This document shows, in pieces, positions 6,449 to 12,091 of a stretch of 12,091 nt of DNA. This stretch comes from Paracoccaceae bacterium (lineage in GTDB: Bacteria; Pseudomonadota; Alphaproteobacteria; Rhodobacterales; Rhodobacteraceae). The stretch's first letter is position 1; every line of letters begins with the position of its first letter. The notes beneath the pieces were generated by a model. The model saw only the letters and a list, made by a program, of their open reading frames with translations. It searched no databases and had not been told where the DNA came from. The DNA is taken from assembly GCA_009920815.1 (NCBI GenBank), contig RFZH01000056.1, forward strand, positions 1-12,091, written 5' to 3'. A program made the translations under genes and the position numbers.

Positions 6449-7708
6449 ATGAGCATTCTTTTCAAAAACGCCCAGATTATCGACCCCGAGGCAGGCACCG
6501 TCATCACGGGCGATTTAATGATCGCAGATGGCCAGATCGTCGCGCCATCACCAAATGCCGAAACGGTCATCGATTGCACAGGAAAATTTCTGGCCCCCGG
6601 GATCATCGACATTGGCGTCAAAGTTGCCGAACCGGGCGAACGCCATAAAGAAAGTTATCGCTCCGCAGGGGCGGCCGCCGCCGCTGGGGGCGTGACAACC
6701 ATGGTCACCCGCCCCGACACAACGCCGCCCATCGACACACCCGAGGCGCTGGAATTTATCCGCCGCCGTGCGTCAGAGGCAGCCCCCGTCAATGTGTTGC
6801 ACATGGCCGCGCTGACAAAAGCGCGGGCGGGCGCGGAAATGACCGAGATCGGATTTTTGTTGGATGCGGGCGCGGTCGCCTTTTCCGATGGTGATCATGT
6901 TGTCCAAGACACCAAAGTTTTGGGGCGTGCGCTGACCTATGCAAAATCTTTGGGCGCATTGGTCATCATGCATCCCCAAGAACCGATCCTATCCAAAGGG
7001 GCCGCCGTCACTTCGGGTAAATTCGCGTCCCTGCGCGGATTGCCCGCCGTATCGCCCATGGCCGAACGCATGGGATTGGATCGCGACATCGCCATGATTG
7101 AAATGACGGGCGCCCAAGTTCATTTCGACCAAATCACCACATCGCGCGCGCTGCCCGCATTGGAACGCGCCAAGCGTAACGGATTGGACGTCACCGCAGG
7201 CACCTCTATTCACCACCTGACATTGAATGAATTTGACGTCGCCGATTATCGCAGTTTCTTTAAAATCAAACCGCCCTTACGGTCAGAAGAGGATCGGCTT
7301 GCCACCATCGACGCGGTTGCCAGCGGATTGATTGACATTATTTCGTCGATGCACACGCCCCAAGACGAAGAAAGCAAACGCCTGCCCTTTGAAGAGGCGG
7401 CGGCAGGGGCGGTTGCATTGGAAACGCTGTTACCTGCCGCGTTGCGGTTGTATCATGGTGGATACATGGATTTGCCGACGCTGTTTCGGGCAATGACACT
7501 GAATCCTGCCAAACGCTTGGGTCTGGAGTCAGGTCGTATCAGCATTGGGTCGCCCGCAGACATTATCCTGTTTGATGCGGACGCGCCCTTTGTGCTGGAT
7601 CGCACAACACTGAAATCAAAATCGAAAAACACCCCCTTTGATGGGCAGCGTATGCAGGGCAAGGTGTTGAAAACCTTTGTCAGTGGCCAAGAGGTATTTT
7701 CAGCATGA
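6449..7708 (+). CDS. pyrC': Dihydroorotase-like PyrC' (probably inactive ATCase partner)
   Basis: A 419-residue amidohydrolase-fold protein of class I dihydroorotase length. I start it at ATG 6449, which has AGGGG (6437-6441) 7 nt upstream; the in-frame ATG 6398 lies in the tandem repeat and adds no family sequence. Overall similarity is clear (AEPGERHKESY, AAAAAGGVTT, PPLRSEEDR, TPQDEESK regions). However, key residues of active enzymes are replaced: the HxH metal motif after D54 is G56-V57-K58; the metal-ligand His of the usual HxxH-S/T-T segment is Q228; and the catalytic Asp of TDHAPH is M301, in SMHTPQ at 300-305. This is the pattern of PyrC' (PyrX) proteins that support ATCase assembly without dihydroorotase activity. 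It lies downstream of pyrB and overlaps plsY by 4 bp. Automatic annotation would call it plain dihydroorotase. Confidence 0.88.
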   Translation: MSILFKNAQIIDPEAGTVITGDLMIADGQIVAPSPNAETVIDCTGKFLAPGIIDIGVKVAEPGERHKESYRSAGAAAAAGGVTTMVTRPDTTPPIDTPEALEFIRRRASEAAPVNVLHMAALTKARAGAEMTEIGFLLDAGAVAFSDGDHVVQDTKVLGRALTYAKSLGALVIMHPQEPILSKGAAVTSGKFASLRGLPAVSPMAERMGLDRDIAMIEMTGAQVHFDQITTSRALPALERAKRNGLDVTAGTSIHHLTLNEFDVADYRSFFKIKPPLRSEEDRLATIDAVASGLIDIISSMHTPQDEESKRLPFEEAAAGAVALETLLPAALRLYHGGYMDLPTLFRAMTLNPAKRLGLESGRISIGSPADIILFDADAPFVLDRTTLKSKSKNTPFDGQRMQGKVLKTFVSGQEVFSA

Positions 7709-8319
7709 GCGTTTTACCAGAAATTACATCATCAATGACCCAGCTTGGGGTTTGGGCCGTTGTCGGGTATCTTTTGGGGTCTATCCCTTTTGGTATTTTG
7801 ATCGCCCGCGTCATGGGACTGGGCAATTTGCGCAGTATCGGATCGGGCAATATCGGCGCGACAAACGTTTTGCGCACAGGAAATAAAAAGGCCGCGTTCC
7901 TGACCTTGGTCTTTGACGGCGGCAAAGGCGCGGTTGCTGTGTTGATCGCACAACGATTTGCTAATGCGGATGCGGTGCAAATCGCTGCATTCGCCGCGTT
8001 TTTGGGCCATTGTTTCCCAGTTTGGTTGGGGTTCAAGGGCGGCAAAGGCGTGGCGACATTCTTGGGTGTTTTATTGGCGCTGGTTTGGCCAATTGGCATC
8101 GCATGTTGTGCAACATGGTTGGCTGTCGCGGTCGTGTTGCGGATATCATCGCTGTCTGCGTTAGTGGCGGCTGCATCGTCGATCGTTTGGGCGTTTGTGT
8201 TTGGCGTTCCGCAATTTGTGATATTGTTTGCCGCATTGGTCGTTTTGATTTTCTATCGTCATTCGGCAAATATTGCGCGATTGATCGCAGGGACAGAGCC
8301 AAAGATTGGGCAAAAATAA
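7705..8319 (+). CDS. plsY: Acyl-phosphate:glycerol-3-phosphate acyltransferase PlsY
   Basis: An inner-membrane enzyme that transfers an acyl group from acyl phosphate to glycerol 3-phosphate, making lysophosphatidic acid, the first step of phospholipid synthesis. It has 204 residues with about five hydrophobic membrane segments. The family motifs are all present: GSIPFG (25-30), GSGNIGATNVLRTG (near 47-60), FDGGKG, GHCFPVWLGFKGGKGVAT, and the C-terminal HSANIARLIAGTEPKIG. The ATG overlaps the pyrC' stop (ATGA), so translation is probably coupled. The pairing with pyrimidine genes looks like shared expression rather than shared chemistry. Confidence 0.96.
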   Translation: MSVLPEITSSMTQLGVWAVVGYLLGSIPFGILIARVMGLGNLRSIGSGNIGATNVLRTGNKKAAFLTLVFDGGKGAVAVLIAQRFANADAVQIAAFAAFLGHCFPVWLGFKGGKGVATFLGVLLALVWPIGIACCATWLAVAVVLRISSLSALVAAASSIVWAFVFGVPQFVILFAALVVLIFYRHSANIARLIAGTEPKIGQK

Positions 8320-8327
8320 TTGAATTT

Positions 8328-8347
8328 CGGATCGCCTGCGCGATCCG
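8328..8347. repeat. Perfect 8-bp inverted repeat just after plsY
   Basis: CGGATCGC (8328-8335) pairs with GCGATCCG (8340-8347) around CTGC. It starts 8 bp after the plsY stop codon. On the plus strand no T run follows, so it is not a classic terminator in that direction. On the minus strand it is followed by an AT-rich stretch with a T-rich ATTATTTTTG somewhat downstream, so weak termination of the VOC transcript is possible. Confidence 0.55.
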
Positions 8348-8352
8348 ACCCA

Positions 8353-8403
8353 TGCGGGGGCTTTGCCCCCGCACCCCCCAGAGTATTTCAACAAAGATGA
8401 AAT
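8353..8403. repeat. Rhodobacterales-type intergenic repeat with GC hairpin
   Basis: GCGGGGGC (8354-8361) and GCCCCCGC (8365-8372) form a perfect 8-bp stem around TTT, extendable by one T-A pair. It is followed by a C run, AGAGTATTTCAACAAAGATG and a second hairpin, ATTTCA (8385-8390) with TGAAAT (8398-8403). From memory, the combination of a GGGGGC...GCCCCC hairpin, C run, GAGTATTT and AAGATGAAA recurs in many Roseobacter-group intergenic regions, so it is likely a dispersed REP-like element. It lies between the convergent plsY and VOC genes and may act as a transcript end or RNA-stability element. Confidence 0.6.
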
Positions 8404-8409
8404 GCCGGT

Positions 8410-8808
8410 TTAAAGTTGGTTCGAAATTTCGATCAACGCCCCATCGGGATCACGCACATAAATTGAAAGGATCGCAAAACGCGCGCCGGTGCGTTTGATC
8501 GGGCCTTCAATGATCGGGACGTTGTTGTTGTTCAGATGTGTGATCCATGCATCAAGTGGCGTGTCCGATAAAAAGCACAGATCCGCGGATCCGGTTTTGG
8601 GGTTTTCTGCGTGGGGTTTGAATTCGTGGCCCGTTTGATGCAGGTTTATTTTCTGATGCCCAAAGCGCAGGGCAGACCGCATGGATCCATCCGCCACGCG
8701 AAACGGTTCATGGATCATGCCCAGTGCCGTGCAATAGAACTGCACGGTGGCGTCGATATCGCGCACCGTGAGCACAAGATGGTCCAGTTTGGCAACGTGT
8801 GGTGTCAT
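8410..8808 (-). CDS. VOC-superfamily (glyoxalase/bleomycin-resistance fold) protein, GLOD5-like
   Basis: A 132-residue single-domain VOC protein. The paired beta-alpha-beta-beta-beta modules are recognisable: LDHLVLTVRDIDATVQFY at 8-25 opens the first, and SADLCFLSDTPLDAWITHL near 74-92 opens the second. H10, H57 (in KINLHQ) and E127 (in GALIEISN) sit where VOC metal ligands usually fall. The FGHQKINLHQ, IIEGPIKRTGA and SIYVRDPDGALIEISN segments resemble glyoxalase-domain-containing protein 5 more than classic GloA; the substrate is unknown. An odd NNNN run occurs at 93-96. Its ATG overlaps the stop of the upstream FAD oxidoreductase gene by 4 bp (ATGA), so the two are probably co-expressed. 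Confidence 0.9.
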   Translation of the reverse strand: MTPHVAKLDHLVLTVRDIDATVQFYCTALGMIHEPFRVADGSMRSALRFGHQKINLHQTGHEFKPHAENPKTGSADLCFLSDTPLDAWITHLNNNNVPIIEGPIKRTGARFAILSIYVRDPDGALIEISNQL

Positions 8809-9836
8809 GATATCACCTGTTCGGAATTGAAATCATCGGGGATCGTGTCGGCGCCGGTGAGGATAAAATCCGCGAGGCACTTGGCCATTTTGGGTGCCAT
8901 GGCGAGGCCGATTTTAAAGCCGCCGTTCAGGATATAGGCATCAGGTTCGATGGGATGATATCCGATGATCGGTGCGCGGCTATGGGATCGGGGACGTTCG
9001 TTGGCCCAGCGCGTCAAAACAGGTGCATCCCGCAACGCGGGGATAAGTGTGCGGGCACGCTCCAAAAGATCCTCTAACAGATGGTCAGTTTGTGCGCCGT
9101 CTTCGTAAAACCGTTCGGTGGTGGATCCGATGGCCGTCGTTCCATTTACGTGGGGAACGACGTGGATGTTGTCGATATAAAGCTGGGGTGCGATGCCAAG
9201 ATTGATGTCTAATACCGCACCTTGGCCTTTTTCACCCGCGCCAAAAAAGACACCCAAATGATCAGAGATTCGAACAAGATCATGAACGCCCGTGGCCCAA
9301 ATCACCCGACCACAATCAGGTGCGTTTGAGTGAATTTCACAGCCCTTGGATGCAAGGGCGCGGGCGATCGAGGCACAGGCCGCCGCGGGGTTGATCCGCG
9401 CGCTGAGCGTGTCATATACCCATCGCCCTGTTGGTGTGGGCGGCACCCAGTCGGGGGCGCGCTCAACAATGTTCCATGTTGCGAAATCGTTCCAGTGTTC
9501 TTTGGCCCCAGCGGCGCGGTCTTGCGCCAGCTCAAGACCTCGATCATTCAGGATAGGCATCAATCGCCCGACACGACCATATCCCGAAGTCAGGCCCGAG
9601 ACGGCATCAATTTCGGGCCAAAGCTGATCGGACAACAAAAGGCTTTCAAATTGAAATTGTTTTTTTGCACTCCATTTTTCGGGCATATGCGGGGCAAGTG
9701 CGCCAACGACGCCGCCGCTGGCACCCGCGCCAACCCCATGGGGATCGATAATCTGAACCTTTTGGCCGCGGTGTATCAAGGTCCATGCCATCATCAACCC
9801 CATGATCCCAGCACCACGAATTGTAAAGTCGACCAT
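8805..9836 (-). CDS. DAO-family FAD-dependent oxidoreductase (possible MnmC1-like oxidase)
   Basis: A 343-residue D-amino-acid-oxidase-type flavoprotein. The N-terminal Rossmann motif is GAGIMG at 8-13, with the ribose-binding acidic residue D31 ending the second strand. GASGGVVGALAPHMPEKW follows, and the C-terminal FAD-binding NGGFKIGLAMAP is near 310-322. The GASG...GALxP segment resembles the C-terminal oxidase half of E. coli MnmC, which removes the carboxymethyl group of cmnm5(s2)U, but also glycine oxidase-like proteins. The divergent neighbour is mnmD, whose product matches the other half of MnmC, which makes an MnmC1-type role attractive; this is inference. The ATG at 9836 has AGGGG/AAGG purines upstream. 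The 3' end overlaps the VOC gene. Confidence 0.85.
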   Translation of the reverse strand: MVDFTIRGAGIMGLMMAWTLIHRGQKVQIIDPHGVGAGASGGVVGALAPHMPEKWSAKKQFQFESLLLSDQLWPEIDAVSGLTSGYGRVGRLMPILNDRGLELAQDRAAGAKEHWNDFATWNIVERAPDWVPPTPTGRWVYDTLSARINPAAACASIARALASKGCEIHSNAPDCGRVIWATGVHDLVRISDHLGVFFGAGEKGQGAVLDINLGIAPQLYIDNIHVVPHVNGTTAIGSTTERFYEDGAQTDHLLEDLLERARTLIPALRDAPVLTRWANERPRSHSRAPIIGYHPIEPDAYILNGGFKIGLAMAPKMAKCLADFILTGADTIPDDFNSEQVIS

Positions 9837-9900
9837 TGCCTTGCCCCTTAATCTTGATAATGTGTCCTAGTTGCCAACGCTCCGTAACGCAAGGTTTTCA
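9837..9900. promoter_or_regulatory. Divergent control region between the FAD oxidoreductase gene and mnmD
   Basis: Only 64 bp separate the two start codons, so the promoters must overlap or lie in the flanking codons. On the minus strand TTGCGT and TAGGAC are 17 bp apart, a weak promoter candidate for the oxidoreductase. On the plus strand AAGG (9891-9894) is the mnmD ribosome-binding site. The segment 9870-9884 matches 5222-5236 of the rimP-pyrB intergenic region at 14 of 15 bases. Confidence 0.35.
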
Positions 9901-10596
9901 ATGACAATCGAACGCCCCGTGCTGATATGGCGGGATAATAAAATCCCCGTATCAGACCACTTTGATGATCCCTACTTTTCACTTGAAAACGGGCTGAATG
10001 AAACACGGCATGTTTTTCTGTCCGGCAATGACCTTCCACAGCGCTTTTGTGATGGGTTTCATATTGCAGAGCTAGGATTTGGCACGGGATTAAACGCTTT
10101 GACGTCGCTCTTGGAATGGCGCGCGACGGGCCAAAGCGGCATATTGAGGTTCACATCGTTCGAGGCCTACCCAATGGCACCCAAAGATATGATCCACGCA
10201 CAGCGCCAATTTCCTGAATTACATCCCATCATCGACGAATTCGCGCCCTTATGGGACGACCTGTGGTCAAACGGAACACTCATGCGCGAGGATTTTCACA
10301 TGAGAGTGGTCATCGGGGATGCCCGCGAGACAGTGACACAAACTGATTTCACCGCAGATTGTTGGTTTCTGGACGGGTTTTCCCCCGCAAAGAACCCACA
10401 ATTATGGGGCCAAGATTTGATGCATGCTGTCGCCGCAAAAACAAAAACAGGTGGCACAGTTGCAACCTATTCAGCGGCGGGCTTTGTGCGCCGTAATTTG
10501 ACGGATGCAGGTTTCAACGTACATAAAATTCCGGGGTTTGGACGCAAGCGCCACATGACCACCGCCACAAAAGGACACATGCAGAATGCAAAATAA
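9901..10596 (+). CDS. mnmD: tRNA 5-methylaminomethyl-2-thiouridine(34) methyltransferase MnmD
   Basis: A SAM-dependent methyltransferase that turns nm5(s2)U34 into mnm5(s2)U34 in tRNA; it equals the N-terminal (MnmC2) half of E. coli MnmC. I use ATG 9901 (231 residues), with AAGG 6 nt upstream; a TTG at 9871 in the same frame has no such support. Motifs: SDHFDDPYFS at 18-27, NGLNETRHVFLSGN at 30-43, SAM motif ELGFGTGLN at 57-65, FEAYP at 87-91, GDARE at 139-143, LDGFSPAKNPQLW at 157-169 with D158, and a C-terminal PGFGRKRHM. No FAD domain follows, so this is the stand-alone form. The 3' end overlaps the next gene by 11 bp. Confidence 0.95.
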   Translation: MTIERPVLIWRDNKIPVSDHFDDPYFSLENGLNETRHVFLSGNDLPQRFCDGFHIAELGFGTGLNALTSLLEWRATGQSGILRFTSFEAYPMAPKDMIHAQRQFPELHPIIDEFAPLWDDLWSNGTLMREDFHMRVVIGDARETVTQTDFTADCWFLDGFSPAKNPQLWGQDLMHAVAAKTKTGGTVATYSAAGFVRRNLTDAGFNVHKIPGFGRKRHMTTATKGHMQNAK

Positions 10597-11449
10597 TACC
10601 CGCCTGGGAATTTGGTTGATGGTCGCGACCACACTCATATTTGCGGCGCAAGATGGGCTGTCGAGGTATTTGGCAGGTCAATATAACGTATATGTGGTCG
10701 TGATGATCCGGTACTGGTTTTTTGCGGCATTCGTAATTGCGATTTCGGCCCGAAAGCGGGGTGGATTGGCGCAGGTCATTCGCACGAGGCAACCCGTTTT
10801 ACAAACGATCAGAGGTGCGTTGTTGGCTGCCGAAATTTGTGTGATGGTAACCGGCTTTACAGTGTTGGGTTTGGTGGAAAGCCATGCCGTTTTTGCCTGT
10901 TATCCACTGTTGGTCGCGGCACTCTCTGGCCCCGTGTTGGGCGAACGTGTTGGATGGCGCAGGTGGACGGCGATCGCTGTCGGCTTTATTGGCGTGTTGG
11001 TCATCTTGGAACCCGGGGTAAAAGTGTTTGCCCCCGCGGCCATCATCCCATTGGTGTCTGCTTTTATGTTCGCGCTTTATGGATTGTTAACGCGATATGT
11101 TGCCCGCCAAGATTCAGCGGCAACATCGTTTTTCTGGACGGGTGTGACCGGCGCGATCATCATGACCGCAATTGGCATTCCAAATTGGCAACCCATGACA
11201 CAAAGCGACAGCCTTTGGATGGCGATCTTATGCGTCACCGGCGCGATGGGTCATTTCACGTTGATTAAATGCTACGAAGTCGCCGAAGCCAGCGCCGTGC
11301 AACCCTTTGCCTATTTGCAATTGGTCTTTGCATCGGCAATCGGGTTAACGATTTTTGGCGAAGTTATGGAATTAAACGTTATGCTTGGTGCCGCCATCGT
11401 TGTGATGGCGGGGTTATTCACCTTGTGGCGGGAACGGCAAAAGACTTGA
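10586..11449 (+). CDS. DMT superfamily (EamA-type) permease
   Basis: A 287-residue inner-membrane transporter with two EamA halves and about ten predicted membrane helices: roughly 8-28, 36-54, 73-94, 96-116, 122-142, 150-168, 180-198, 211-230, 239-259 and 265-282. The first half ends in the typical LGERVGWRRWTAIAVGFIGVLVI, and the second in IFGEVMELNVMLGAAIVVMAG, the repeated 'E at the end of helix 4' pattern of this family. The substrate cannot be read from the sequence; relatives export amino acids, metabolites or drugs. Its ATG lies inside the mnmD 3' end with AAGGA about 10 nt upstream, so it is probably co-transcribed. It overlaps the convergent transglycosylase gene by 36 bp. Confidence 0.92.
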   Translation: MQNNTRLGIWLMVATTLIFAAQDGLSRYLAGQYNVYVVVMIRYWFFAAFVIAISARKRGGLAQVIRTRQPVLQTIRGALLAAEICVMVTGFTVLGLVESHAVFACYPLLVAALSGPVLGERVGWRRWTAIAVGFIGVLVILEPGVKVFAPAAIIPLVSAFMFALYGLLTRYVARQDSAATSFFWTGVTGAIIMTAIGIPNWQPMTQSDSLWMAILCVTGAMGHFTLIKCYEVAEASAVQPFAYLQLVFASAIGLTIFGEVMELNVMLGAAIVVMAGLFTLWRERQKT

Positions 11450-12091
11450 TCCCTGTAACATCTTGGAAAACGGTTCAGGCAATGGATCTTTGCCCAACCG
11501 CGCACGATAAATCGGCAGGCTTTCGGTGACACGCATCACATAGTTGCGTGTTTCATCAAAGGGTATCATCTCAACCCAGTCAATGATATCGACGCCCGAT
11601 TTACGCGGATCACCCAAACGTTCCATCCACCGTTCCGCCCGCGACGGCCCAGCGTTGTAAGCCAATGACATCAACACGGGGTTGCCGCCAAATCGTTCGC
11701 CCAATTCGGTCAAATATGTGTTCCCAAGCTCAACATTATAACGCCAATCCGTGGTCATCCGTGATTGATCAAACGCAATACCAATATCACCGGCCATTTC
11801 CGCCCCGGTCTTTGGCATGACTTGCATCAATCCCAATGCGCCGACGGGCGACACGACAGATTGGTCAAATTCGCTTTCACGCCGAGCGATAGACAGGGAT
11901 AATTCGATGGGTACCCGTGACGGCATTCCAATCATCGCATGTAAGGCGAAATAGGGGCGCGGAAAATTACGACCGTAATTTGCGGCGCGCTTACCCACCA
12001 TAACCAAAACATGCGACCGCTGCGCCTCTTCTAGAAAATCGGTCAGCTGCAAAATCTCTTGGTCGTCCATGGTTTCCGCAAGATGGGTTAA
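11414..12091 (-). CDS. slt: Soluble lytic murein transglycosylase, C-terminal part (5'-truncated by window edge)
   Basis: A periplasmic enzyme that cleaves peptidoglycan glycan strands with formation of 1,6-anhydro-MurNAc. The reading frame stays open through the right edge (codons upstream of ATG 12070 read LTHLAET), so the true start lies outside; family members are usually about 600-650 residues. What remains is the end of the alpha-superhelical region and the SLT (GH23, family 1A) catalytic domain. The catalytic Glu is at 11876-11878 in SIARRESEFD, followed by SPVGALGLMQVMPKTG, the AYNAGPSRAERW motif and the IPFDETRNYVMRV segment. The C terminus overlaps the EamA permease gene tail to tail. 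Confidence 0.93.
   Translation of the reverse strand, partial: LTHLAETMDDQEILQLTDFLEEAQRSHVLVMVGKRAANYGRNFPRPYFALHAMIGMPSRVPIELSLSIARRESEFDQSVVSPVGALGLMQVMPKTGAEMAGDIGIAFDQSRMTTDWRYNVELGNTYLTELGERFGGNPVLMSLAYNAGPSRAERWMERLGDPRKSGVDIIDWVEMIPFDETRNYVMRVTESLPIYRARLGKDPLPEPFSKMLQGSSLLPFPPQGE

Noticed and set aside
8033..8394. Minus-strand frames overlapping plsY and the convergent gap
   Set aside because: They cross the hairpins, lack family features, and oppose the complete plsY motifs.
9330..9851. A 173-codon plus-strand frame opposite the FAD oxidoreductase gene
   Set aside because: Shadow of the flavoprotein gene, whose Rossmann and C-terminal FAD motifs are intact on the minus strand.
10837..11268. 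Cys/Arg/His-rich plus-strand frame within the EamA gene
   Set aside because: Out-of-frame shadow of the permease; the hydrophobic helices in the main frame explain the sequence.

Overview
The window looks like chromosomal core DNA from an alphaproteobacterium, most likely a marine Rhodobacterales (Roseobacter-type) species of moderate GC content. The protein sequences match my memory of that order closely: IF-2 with the N-terminal 'KQSFSHGR' segment, a YlxR/L7Ae-like fusion protein directly before infB, a pyrB-pyrC'-plsY cluster, and a stand-alone MnmD divergent from a FAD oxidoreductase. No database search was possible. I see no prophage, transposase, CRISPR array, rRNA or tRNA.

Layout. (1) 1-5164, minus strand: the translation/transcription operon rimP-nusA-ylxR-infB, with gaps of 0-18 bp; infB runs off the left edge. 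(2) 5165-5377: divergent control region. It holds a candidate minus-strand promoter, a GNRA-capped hairpin and a strong intrinsic-type terminator that lies before rimP with no gene upstream of it, which looks like an attenuator. (3) 5378-8319, plus strand: pyrB, a dihydroorotase-like pyrC' and plsY. pyrC' and plsY overlap by 4 bp, and a triple 11-bp tandem repeat lies between pyrB and pyrC'. (4) 8320-8409: convergent gap with three consecutive hairpins, part of which resembles a dispersed Rhodobacterales intergenic repeat. (5) 8410-9836, minus strand: a FAD-dependent oxidoreductase overlapping a GLOD5-like VOC protein by 4 bp. (6) 9901-11449, plus strand: mnmD overlapping a DMT/EamA permease gene. 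(7) 11414-12091, minus strand: the catalytic end of a soluble lytic transglycosylase, overlapping the permease gene tail to tail and running off the right edge.

How the genes fit together. The rimP operon serves 30S maturation, transcription elongation/termination control and translation initiation. PyrB makes carbamoyl-aspartate. Its neighbour has lost the metal-binding HxH and the catalytic Asp of dihydroorotase, so it is probably a structural partner of PyrB rather than an enzyme. PlsY makes lysophosphatidic acid. MnmD, and possibly the divergent FAD oxidase, fit the last steps of wobble-uridine modification in tRNA, which in E. coli are carried by one fused protein, MnmC.

The most interesting items are the attenuator-like rimP leader, the degenerate dihydroorotase, and the split MnmC-like pair. 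No clearly new multi-gene system is visible.
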